DNA of 12,121 bases, taken from NCBI GenBank assembly GCA_027457205.1, contig DAIDTM010000607.1, positions 1 to 12,121 on the forward strand, given 5' to 3'. Shown in pieces: positions 7,640 to 12,121 of this stretch. The notes below the pieces were generated by a model. It saw nothing but the letters and a program-made list of their open reading frames with translations, searched no databases and was not told the DNA's origin. How positions within the stretch are numbered: position 1 is the first letter of the stretch; each line of letters opens with the position of its first letter. Source of the DNA: Anaerolineae bacterium (lineage in GTDB: Bacteria > Chloroflexota > Anaerolineae > UBA4142). Both the position numbers and the translations under genes were made by a program.

Positions 7640-7659
7640 ATTATACCACAGGTATTTGT

Positions 7660-8811
7660 CTACAACGGTTTGCCGTTGCAGGTGATCTGTCCCAATTTGC
7701 TCAAGACTGCCGTTCTCACCGCATCGGGCAGCGGAATGTATTCCAGTTCCGTCGCGTACTGGGTCCCGCTGCTCCACGCCCACTTTAGGAACGCGGTGAG
7801 CTTTTGCGCTTTGGCGCAATCGGTCTGATTCATATACACCAGGATGTAGGTGTATCCTGAGATGGGCCACGAGGTTTTGCCGGGAGCATCTACAATCGAG
7901 ATCGCGAGCTTGTCGCCCATATCGGTGCCAAAGTCCGCCATCGCCGATTGCACCGCGGCGGTTGTCGGTTGAACGTAGTCGCCGGACTTGTTCTGCACCA
8001 AGCCGTACGTCAATTTGTTCTGCAACGCATACGCCAGTTCGATGTAGCCCAGCGCGCCTTCGTTCTGCGCGACGACGCCAGAGACGCCCTCGTTGCCCTT
8101 GCCGCCCAAGCCGACGGGCCACTGCACCGAGGTTGAGTTGCCAACTTGCTGTTTCCAGTCCGCGCTCACCTTCGAAAGGTAATCGGTAAAGATGAACGTA
8201 GTGCCGGAGCCGTCCGAGCGGTGCACGACGATAATGTCCTTGTTCGGCAGCTTGATGTCCGGGTTAGCTTGCGTCAGCACTGGGTCGTTCCACTTTTTGA
8301 TTTTGCCGAGATAGATGTCGGCGAGCGCGGTGCGCGGGAACTTGATCGTCGCCGTGATCGGATTGCCATCGGTGTCTTTCAAGTTGTAACTGGGCACGAT
8401 CGCGCCGGCGACGGTGGGAAACATTTGCAATCCCGGCGCGGCTTGCAACTGGCTATCGTTCAGAATCGCGTCGCTCGCGCCAAAGTCAACCGTCTTGGCG
8501 GTGATCTGCGCGATGCCGCCGCCGGAACCGATGGCTTGGTAATTGAATTTGACGGTCGGGTCGACGGTGGCGTACTGGTAGAACCAGCGCGAGTAGAGCG
8601 GGTACGGGAACGTACCGCCCGCGCCGTTCACGGTGAGCGCGCCGGACGCGGCAGGACTGGTGGGCGCGGCGACGACGCCACCGCTGGCGGGCGTTGCGGC
8701 GGGCGCGCTGGTTGGCGCGGTGATGGGCGCGGCGTTTGACGCGCACGCGCTGACGATGACCGCGAGCGCGAGAATGACGCCGAAAGCGATCGCGGTTTTG
8801 AGCTTGAACAT
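7660..8811 (-). CDS. pstS: Phosphate-binding lipoprotein PstS
   Basis: Extracytoplasmic phosphate receptor that delivers phosphate to PstCA. From ATG 8811 the precursor has 383 residues: a lipoprotein signal with basic start MFKLK, a hydrophobic core and lipobox VSAC (20-23), so the mature protein starts at lipidated Cys23. A Pro/Ala/Thr-rich tether of about 35-40 residues follows, then the solute-binding fold. Phosphate-binding segments typical of PstS are visible: GAGGTFPYPLYSRW, GSGGGIAQI, and HRSDGSGTTFIFTDYL, followed by GNEGVSGVV. ATG 8811 was chosen for its GGAGG ribosome site (8818-8822) 6 nt upstream; an in-frame ATG at 8862 would place 17 residues before the signal peptide with no ribosome site. 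A lipid anchor fits a Gram-positive-like or monoderm envelope. The terminator-like hairpin after it suggests expression above that of the permease. Confidence 0.96.
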   Translation of the reverse strand: MFKLKTAIAFGVILALAVIVSACASNAAPITAPTSAPAATPASGGVVAAPTSPAASGALTVNGAGGTFPYPLYSRWFYQYATVDPTVKFNYQAIGSGGGIAQITAKTVDFGASDAILNDSQLQAAPGLQMFPTVAGAIVPSYNLKDTDGNPITATIKFPRTALADIYLGKIKKWNDPVLTQANPDIKLPNKDIIVVHRSDGSGTTFIFTDYLSKVSADWKQQVGNSTSVQWPVGLGGKGNEGVSGVVAQNEGALGYIELAYALQNKLTYGLVQNKSGDYVQPTTAAVQSAMADFGTDMGDKLAISIVDAPGKTSWPISGYTYILVYMNQTDCAKAQKLTAFLKWAWSSGTQYATELEYIPLPDAVRTAVLSKLGQITCNGKPL

Positions 8812-8830
8812 TTTTCTCCTCCCGAGAAAA
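8812..8830 (-). promoter_or_regulatory. pstS ribosome binding site presented in a hairpin loop
   Basis: On the minus strand TTTTCTC (8824-8830), loop GGGAG (8819-8823) and GAGAAAA (8812-8818) form a perfect 7-bp stem ending directly at the ATG. The Shine-Dalgarno GGAGG (8818-8822) lies mostly in the loop. The stem is A/U-rich, so it could melt easily; it may stabilise the mRNA end or tune translation. Function is inferred. Confidence 0.45.
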
Positions 8831-8841
8831 TAGATTCTTTC

Positions 8842-8877
8842 GATCAGTAATATCTTGATCATGGCGAGATCACTAAT
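8842..8877 (-). repeat. Imperfect direct repeat upstream of pstS
   Basis: On the minus strand ATTAGTGATC (8868-8877) and ATTACTGATC (8842-8851) differ at one base and start 26 bp apart, with a further TGATC in between. They fill the 61-nt gap between the ArsC-like gene and pstS. They could be a regulator site or chance; no clear promoter was recognised in the gap. Confidence 0.3.
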
Positions 8878-9328
8878 TCCAAACTTGCTGGAACTGCATC
8901 GGCAAGGGACGGTCCCAATCCAACCAGGAAGGCACGGCGTCTTCCATAGCGATTTCGGCGATGAGCTGTTCCACGCGGCGACAAATTTGATCGCGGAGCT
9001 CGCGCACCTGATCTAACGGCTTGCTCGCAGGATCGTCAAAATCCCAGAGGCGAATGCCGTTATGCACGCGCGGATAAATCCCACTTTCCATGAAAACGAC
9101 GATGTCGGCTTGGTCTAACATTCGCTGCGTGACCGGTTTGGGCGATTTGTTGCTGAGGTCGACGCCTTGTTCGAACATCACTTGGATCGCGCGCGTGCTG
9201 ATTCGTTCGGCAGGCAGAGTGCCGCACGAAATTGCCTTGCCCCGCATTCCTGCCAGACGATTGAACCACGCTTCGGCGATTTGGCTGCGCGTGGCGTTTC
9301 GCACGTCAACGAAGAGTACTTGCTTCAT
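8873..9328 (-). CDS. ArsC/LMW-PTP-fold protein lacking the catalytic cysteine
   Basis: Of 151 residues, the first 110 or so follow the low-molecular-weight phosphatase/arsenate reductase fold. It aligns with the ArsC at 3701-4123 without gaps at the P-loop: FLCVHNSARSQ there, FVDVRNATRSQ here. The nucleophile Cys8 is thus Asp8 (codon GAC), while Arg14, Ser15 and the Asp-Pro general acid (Asp99-Pro100) remain. The redox Cys pair is also absent (Met80 replaces one). It therefore should not act as a normal phosphatase or arsenate reductase; it might bind phosphate or arsenate as a sensor or adaptor, but this is inference. The last 20 residues (with Trp135, Trp138, Trp150) extend past the usual fold. 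GGAGG lies 9 nt before ATG 9328 inside the upstream gene, which it overlaps by 23 nt. The frame is intact, so this is not a decayed pseudogene. Confidence 0.82.
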   Translation of the reverse strand: MKQVLFVDVRNATRSQIAEAWFNRLAGMRGKAISCGTLPAERISTRAIQVMFEQGVDLSNKSPKPVTQRMLDQADIVVFMESGIYPRVHNGIRLWDFDDPASKPLDQVRELRDQICRRVEQLIAEIAMEDAVPSWLDWDRPLPMQFQQVWN

Positions 9329-9602
9329 GTTTCATTTCCTCCGCTTCGCGGTAAATGACGGGGCGGCGATGATAGTACAGGCATCGCGTGCACGAGAATC
9401 GCCGCCAGCCCAAATGCCAATGTTTCCAGAGACGCGCGACGGCAGCGTCTTCACGATGTTCCAAGCGCGCTCCACACAGCGGGCAGCGCGGCGCGAGCAG
9501 ATCGGGAAGAAATCGCGCCACAATCAAGAGCCAAACGACCATTATTCCCAAGAGTATTGTTGCCATGGTATTGCTGTCTCTGCCTTTGGTCTCAATCTTC
9601 AC
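9306..9602 (-). CDS. Small membrane protein with a zinc ribbon, function unknown
   Basis: I do not recognise a named family. The frame gives 98 residues from GTG 9602 or 86 from ATG 9566; neither start has a convincing ribosome site. From the ATG the protein begins with a hydrophobic helix (TILLGIMVVWLLIVARFL), so it is probably membrane-anchored. Then come two Cys pairs, CPLC and CTRC, about 35 residues apart, the pattern of a zinc ribbon, and a basic, His/Arg-rich segment between and after them. It overlaps the next gene by 23 nt and is the first gene downstream of the Pho-box-like repeats, so it is expected to be phosphate-regulated. A coding role is supported by the two Cys pairs, the tight overlap and the absence of any better frame. 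Confidence 0.65.
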   Translation of the reverse strand: MKIETKGRDSNTMATILLGIMVVWLLIVARFLPDLLAPRCPLCGARLEHREDAAVARLWKHWHLGWRRFSCTRCLYYHRRPVIYREAEEMKHEASTLR

Positions 9603-9654
9603 GGCTCAATCTACATCAAGCGCGTTAAGATTGCTTGATTGGAAAATGGCGCGG

Positions 9655-9684
9655 TTGTAAACTTTCAGTTAAGGATTCTTAAAC
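9655..9684 (-). promoter_or_regulatory. Pho box: three tandem 8-bp repeats with 11-bp period
   Basis: On the minus strand the units GTTTAAGA (9677-9684), CTTAACTG (9666-9673) and GTTTACAA (9655-9662) are separated by exactly 3 bp each, giving an 11-bp, one-turn period. This is the layout of PhoB/PhoP/SphR binding sites, and closest in form to the cyanobacterial Pho box (repeats of CTTAACCT with 3-bp gaps). It points toward the pst-pho cluster and lies about 53 bp before the first start codon. A further CTTAACGC at 9622-9629 is in phase, 33 bp downstream. A clear -10 was not found; CATTTT at about 9643-9648 is one candidate. Confidence 0.7.
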
Positions 9685-9721
9685 TTGGGTGGAAATTGCT
9701 GATGGCAGAGTGACAAGAAGA

Positions 9722-9744
9722 CCGCGCGGTATTTATCCGCGCGG
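9722..9744. other. GC-rich hairpin with 8-bp stem
   Basis: CCGCGCGG (9722-9729) and CCGCGCGG (9737-9744) are complementary to each other, with the loop TATTTAT. First of three hairpins in the 9700-9835 spacer between the Pho box and the ybjQ-like gene. Confidence 0.45.
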
Positions 9745-9782
9745 GACGACCGGAGCAGGAAACGTGCGAGGAAAAGCGATTC

Positions 9783-9805
9783 AACCTCCGGCACTGCGGG
9801 AGGTT
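9783..9805 (-). terminator. Hairpin after the ybjQ-like gene, possible terminator
   Basis: AACCTCC (9783-9789) and GGAGGTT (9799-9805) form a 7-bp stem with a 9-nt loop. Read on the minus strand, it is followed by GAATCGCTTTTCC, a modest T-run a little away from the stem. It may end the alcohol dehydrogenase-ybjQ transcript before the pst promoter. Confidence 0.4.
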
Positions 9806-9807
9806 AG

Positions 9808-9833
9808 GCGGGGCGCAGCCAACTGCGCCCCGC
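9808..9833 (-). terminator. Strong 11-bp hairpin downstream of the ybjQ-like gene
   Basis: GCGGGGCGCAG (9808-9818), loop CCAA, and CTGCGCCCCGC (9823-9833) pair perfectly. It lies 24 nt after the end of the ybjQ-like gene. No T-run follows on either strand, so it may stop transcription together with the neighbouring hairpin, or protect the mRNA 3' end. Confidence 0.5.
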
Positions 9834-9856
9834 GCCGCGTCAGAACGACCACGCGC

Positions 9857-10186
9857 CTACGCTGGCTCGACCACAACGGCGGTGCCGTACGCCAGTACCT
9901 CGGTGATGCCTTCCATCACATCGTTGGCGTCATAGCGCACGCCGATAATTGCGTTCGCGCCCATCTGCTGCGCGTGCTGGATCATCAAATCGAATGCCTC
10001 CGCGCGGGCGTGCTCGCACAATTCGGTGTAGATCGTGATGTTGCCGCCGAAGAACGCCTGAATGCCGCCGGCGAGATTGCCGAGCGCGCTGCGCGACCGC
10101 ACGGTGATGCCGCGCACCACTCCCAGGTTCTTCGTTACGCGATGCCCTTCAAAACTAAATGCCGTGGTGACCATCGATGCGTCCAT
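9857..10186 (-). CDS. YbjQ/UPF0145 (DUF74) family protein
   Basis: A 109-residue protein of the YbjQ family, a small domain once proposed to bind heavy metals and known to form pentameric rings; its cellular role is not established. Family signs are the start VTTAFSFEGHRVTKNLGVVRG, the middle stretch with GNITIYTELCEHARAEAFD, and MGANAIIGVRYD followed by TEVLAYGTAVVV, which match in order and spacing. The length equals that of typical members. GGAG lies 7 nt before ATG 10186; ATG 10174 is a weaker choice. It starts 23 nt after the alcohol dehydrogenase stop on the same strand, so the two are probably one transcript. The hairpins that follow would end it. Confidence 0.9.
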   Translation of the reverse strand: MDASMVTTAFSFEGHRVTKNLGVVRGITVRSRSALGNLAGGIQAFFGGNITIYTELCEHARAEAFDLMIQHAQQMGANAIIGVRYDANDVMEGITEVLAYGTAVVVEPA

Positions 10187-10209
10187 TCCGTTTCTCCTTT
10201 TTTGAATCG

Positions 10210-11322
10210 CTAGTCGAATTGGATCACGCCCCGAATATTCTTGCCCGCGATCATATCGGCGTAACCCCGATTGATGTCGTCGAGCGCGTAGGTCTGGGTG
10301 ACGAGCTCGTCCAGTTTTAATCGACCGTGCCGGTAGAGATCGAGCAAGTGCGGAATCTCGACGCGCTGATTGCCCGCGCCGTAGAGCGTGCCCATCAGTG
10401 TCTTTTGCGATAACACCAGTTGCAGCGGACTGATCGGAATCTGATCGATTGCCGCCGGCGTGAGTCCAACGACGACGATCGTGCCGAGTTTCGCCGTCGC
10501 CGCGAACGCCTGCGCGATCGTCGCCGGACTAGAAATGGCTTCGAACGCGAAATCGACGCCCGCGCCGTTCGTCAGCTCCATCACCCGCGCAACCACGTCT
10601 TCTTTGCTCGCGTTGACAACGTGCGTCGCGCCGAATTCCTTTGCCCATGTCAATTTCTGTTCGATCACATCCGCCGCGATGATCGTCAGCGCGCCTGCCG
10701 CGTGCGCGCCTTGCAGTACGTTCATGCCGACGCCGCCGACGCCCAGCACCAACACGCTGCTGCCGGGCGTGACCTGCGCGCGATGCACCGCCGCGCCAAA
10801 TCCACCTGCGACGCCGCAGCCGACGAGGCACGCGACATTGAACGGATAATCCTTGTCGATCACACAAACGGAATCTTCGTGCGCGACGACGTACTCGCTG
10901 AACGCGCCCAGCATGCAGAACTGACCGATGTTCTGACCGGCGCGATTGTGGAGCCGATACGTGCCGTCACGCTGGGGACCTTTGGCGAAAGCGGTTTGCT
11001 CGGCGCATGCGTGGCTGTGCCCGGCGAGACACCATTTGCACTTGCCGCACGCCGGAATGAACATCAGGACGACGTGATCGCCGGGTTGGCAGCGTGTGAC
11101 GCCATCCCCAACGCTCTCGACGACGCCCGCGCCTTCGTGTCCCAACGCCATCGGCATCATCCCCACCGGTCGATTGCCGGCGGCGACGTGGTAATCGGAA
11201 TGGCACAGTCCCACGGCTGCCATCTTGACGCGCACTTCGCCGGCGTGGGGTTCGTCCAATTCCAGTTCTTCGATTCGCAACGGCTCTTTTGGCGCGTAGA
11301 GGACTGCGGCGCGTGTTTTCAT
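10210..11322 (-). CDS. Zinc-dependent alcohol dehydrogenase (MDR family)
   Basis: Oxidises an alcohol (or reduces an aldehyde) with NAD(H) in the cytoplasm; 370 residues, normal for the family. The catalytic zinc ligands are Cys40 (in GLCHSDYH), His62/Glu63 (in GHEGAGVVE) and Cys169 (in GCGV); the structural zinc ligands are Cys92, Cys95, Cys98 and Cys106. The Rossmann fold shows GVGGVG (194-199), and Asp218 at the end of the next strand favours NAD over NADP. The MKTRAAVL start and overall layout resemble class III-like and NDMA-dependent-type dehydrogenases, but the substrate cannot be fixed from sequence. AAGGAG lies 3 nt before the ATG and a clear promoter lies upstream. A ybjQ-like gene follows, and a divergent MarR gene about 270 bp away may or may not control it. 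Confidence 0.92.
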   Translation of the reverse strand: MKTRAAVLYAPKEPLRIEELELDEPHAGEVRVKMAAVGLCHSDYHVAAGNRPVGMMPMALGHEGAGVVESVGDGVTRCQPGDHVVLMFIPACGKCKWCLAGHSHACAEQTAFAKGPQRDGTYRLHNRAGQNIGQFCMLGAFSEYVVAHEDSVCVIDKDYPFNVACLVGCGVAGGFGAAVHRAQVTPGSSVLVLGVGGVGMNVLQGAHAAGALTIIAADVIEQKLTWAKEFGATHVVNASKEDVVARVMELTNGAGVDFAFEAISSPATIAQAFAATAKLGTIVVVGLTPAAIDQIPISPLQLVLSQKTLMGTLYGAGNQRVEIPHLLDLYRHGRLKLDELVTQTYALDDINRGYADMIAGKNIRGVIQFD

Positions 11323-11354
11323 GCGCTCCTTTTGGATGAAACGAGGATGACACG

Positions 11355-11384
11355 ATTATATACTGAAACAAAACCGCGCGTCAA
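11355..11384 (-). promoter_or_regulatory. Sigma70-type promoter of the alcohol dehydrogenase gene
   Basis: On the minus strand TTGACG (11379-11384) and a perfect TATAAT (11355-11360) are 18 bp apart. Transcription would start at about 11348, giving a leader of about 26 nt before ATG 11322. Confidence 0.7.
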
Positions 11385-11404
11385 TACGTGCCAGTGTTTG
11401 ATTG

Positions 11405-11478
11405 GTCATCCTGAGCCGCGATGCGGCGAAGCATCCCGTTATTGGAAGAACGAGACCCCTTGCTCCGTTCAGGGTAAC
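11405..11478. repeat. Degenerate palindromic dispersed repeat (GTCATCCTGAGC type)
   Basis: The left end GTCATCCTGAGC (11405-11416) is matched by GTTCAGGGTAAC (11467-11478), which agrees at 9 of 12 positions with its reverse complement. A small inner hairpin, GCCGC-GAT-GCGGC (11415-11427), lies in the left arm. Repeats beginning GTCATCCTGAGCGAAGCGAAGGATC are common between genes of Chloroflexota and some other phyla; this looks like an old, diverged copy. It takes up much of the spacer between the dehydrogenase promoter and the marR promoter. The family match is from memory, not a search. Confidence 0.5.
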
Positions 11479-11523
11479 AGTTCAAAAAGCGCAAGCAGGT
11501 ATTTCAATCACCTGGGCGTGGTT

Positions 11524-11551
11524 TTGACAAACAGTGGAAAGGGAGTAGAAT
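11524..11551 (+). promoter_or_regulatory. Sigma70-type promoter of the marR-like gene
   Basis: A perfect TTGACA (11524-11529) and TAGAAT (11546-11551) are 16 bp apart. Transcription would start near 11558, inside the inverted repeat that follows, and about 30 nt before the ATG. Confidence 0.7.
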
Positions 11552-11568
11552 AATTCCAGATTGGAAAT
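11552..11568 (+). promoter_or_regulatory. Candidate MarR operator at the transcription start
   Basis: AATTCCA-GAT-TGGAAAT is a 17-bp inverted repeat with 6 of 7 arm positions paired, directly after the -10 box. MarR proteins bind pseudopalindromes of about this length, so self-repression by blocking the start site is likely. It is inferred from position and symmetry alone. Confidence 0.5.
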
Positions 11569-11588
11569 GTTCTAGCTCGGAAATAGCG

Positions 11589-12101
11589 ATGCCCAAACCT
11601 GCCCCAACCCTCGAACAAGACGCGCATCAGATTGCCGAAATCCTGCAATTCCTACAACGGCTCAAACCGCAGCCGCGCAACGCGCCGCCGGAAGAATTGT
11701 CGCGCATCAAGCGGCGGCTGAGCCGGTCGCACGCCGAAGCCGAGCTAGAAGACCTGACCGCGCCGACCATCTTTTACCCGATTGCCGTGCCGCTTTATCG
11801 CCAAAAGCAGCCGATGGCAATGGGCGAGCTGGGCAAGGCGCTCGACGTTCCACAAAGCACCGCGACGCGTATGGTGGACTGGCTGGTGATGCATGATTAC
11901 GCCGAACGCTTGCCCGATCCAACAGATCGGCGGGTGGTTCGCGTCACATTGACCAAATCGGGGCGGGAACTGTATCAAGCCATCAACGAAATGATGGGGA
12001 GGCGACTGGCGCGAATTTTGCGCCGCTTGACCCGCGCCGAGCGAAAGCAGCTGATCACCTTGCTCCATCGCGTGGTGGAGATTATGGAAGAAGAAGATTA
12101 G
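11589..12101 (+). CDS. MarR-family transcriptional regulator
   Basis: A 170-residue dimeric winged-helix regulator. The N-terminal third (about 1-60) is a helical, charged extension used for dimer contacts. The winged helix runs from about 65 to 135: MAMGELGKALDVPQSTATRM is the helix-turn-helix, then DWLVMHDYAERLPDPTDRRVVRV carries the wing with the MarR-type DPTDRR motif, followed by VTLTKSGREL. A long C-terminal helix completes the dimer interface. The ligand is unknown. ATG 11589 is preceded only by a weak purine stretch. A TAG stop is followed after 16 nt by a new ribosome site and ATG, so it is the first gene of an operon, and its own promoter carries a likely operator. Regulation of the divergent dehydrogenase is possible but its promoter has no copy of that operator that I can see. 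Confidence 0.92.
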   Translation: MPKPAPTLEQDAHQIAEILQFLQRLKPQPRNAPPEELSRIKRRLSRSHAEAELEDLTAPTIFYPIAVPLYRQKQPMAMGELGKALDVPQSTATRMVDWLVMHDYAERLPDPTDRRVVRVTLTKSGRELYQAINEMMGRRLARILRRLTRAERKQLITLLHRVVEIMEEED

Positions 12102-12117
12102 AACCGAGGAGACAAGT

Positions 12118-12121
12118 ATGA
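12118..12121 (+). CDS. Start of a further gene, cut off by the window end
   Basis: GAGGAG (12106-12111) lies 6 nt before ATG (12118-12120), 16 nt after the marR stop. This is an excellent ribosome site and start pair, so a gene co-transcribed with the regulator very likely begins here. Nothing can be said of its product; MarR genes are often followed by transporters or oxidoreductases. Confidence 0.6.

Noticed and set aside
7594..7641. Longer pstC starting at ATG 7641
   Set aside because: The extra 16 residues are encoded by a terminator-like hairpin and have no ribosome site; ATG 7593 has GAGGA 4 nt upstream.
8146..8739. Plus-strand open frame of 197 codons inside pstS
   Set aside because: Arg/Gly-rich antisense shadow of a clear PstS.
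8812..8862. Longer pstS starting at ATG 8862
   Set aside because: It would put 17 residues before a complete lipoprotein signal peptide, and GGAGG lies directly before ATG 8811.
9700..9835. tRNA, SRP RNA or riboswitch in the hairpin-rich spacer
   Set aside because: No cloverleaf, no CCA end and no conserved core of a riboswitch class could be recognised; kept only as hairpins.
9689..10213. Plus-strand open frame over the hairpin region and the ybjQ-like gene
   Set aside because: It runs through three hairpins and antisense to a well-matched YbjQ protein, and has no recognisable domain.
10420..11553. Long plus-strand open frame of 377 codons opposite the alcohol dehydrogenase
   Set aside because: It is antisense to a gene with all catalytic and structural zinc ligands; its product is Arg/His/Asp-rich with no recognisable domain, as usual for the shadow of a GC-rich gene.
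1..12121. CRISPR array, insertion sequence or prophage
   Set aside because: No regularly spaced identical repeats, no transposase or integrase motifs and no target-site duplications were seen.

Overview
This window looks like chromosomal DNA from a GC-rich bacterium, most likely a Chloroflexota (Anaerolineae-like) lineage. That placement is an inference from gene style (a RodZ-like HTH protein next to an LCP protein, a compact pst/pho cluster) and from a decayed GTCATCCTGAGC-type dispersed repeat; no rRNA or marker gene is present to prove it. There is no sign of a phage, transposase, CRISPR array, tRNA or rRNA.

Layout. Positions 1-334 (minus) hold the 5' part of a RodZ-like helix-turn-helix gene that runs off the left edge. 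It is divergent from a LytR-CpsA-Psr (LCP) cell-wall ligase gene (443-1783, plus), and two back-to-back sigma70-type promoters lie between them. A strong 10-bp hairpin (1811-1837) separates the LCP gene from the convergent cluster that follows.

From about 9602 down to 1878 everything is on the minus strand and forms one phosphate-acquisition locus. Read 5' to 3' it is: a Pho-box-like triple repeat (9655-9684), a small membrane zinc-ribbon protein, an ArsC/LMW-PTP-like protein whose catalytic Cys is replaced by Asp, pstS, an attenuator-like hairpin, pstC, pstA, pstB, phoU, a redox-type arsenate reductase with its cysteines intact, phoB and phoR. PstSCAB would import phosphate, PhoU would couple transporter state to PhoR, and PhoR/PhoB would drive the Pho box and so their own locus. 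The embedded arsC would reduce arsenate that leaks in through Pst.

Right of the cluster, a stretch with three tandem hairpins (9722-9833) ends a second minus-strand unit: a zinc-dependent alcohol dehydrogenase (10210-11322, own promoter) followed by a YbjQ/UPF0145 protein (9857-10186). A region of about 260 bp then carries a degenerate palindromic repeat and a MarR promoter with a likely operator. The MarR-family regulator (11589-12101, plus) is followed after 16 nt by a well-placed ribosome binding site and the ATG of another gene cut off by the window end.

The most unusual items are the Asp-for-Cys ArsC-like protein early in the pst operon, the three-copy 11-bp-period Pho box, and the pairing of two ArsC-fold proteins, one apparently active and one not, in one phosphate regulon.
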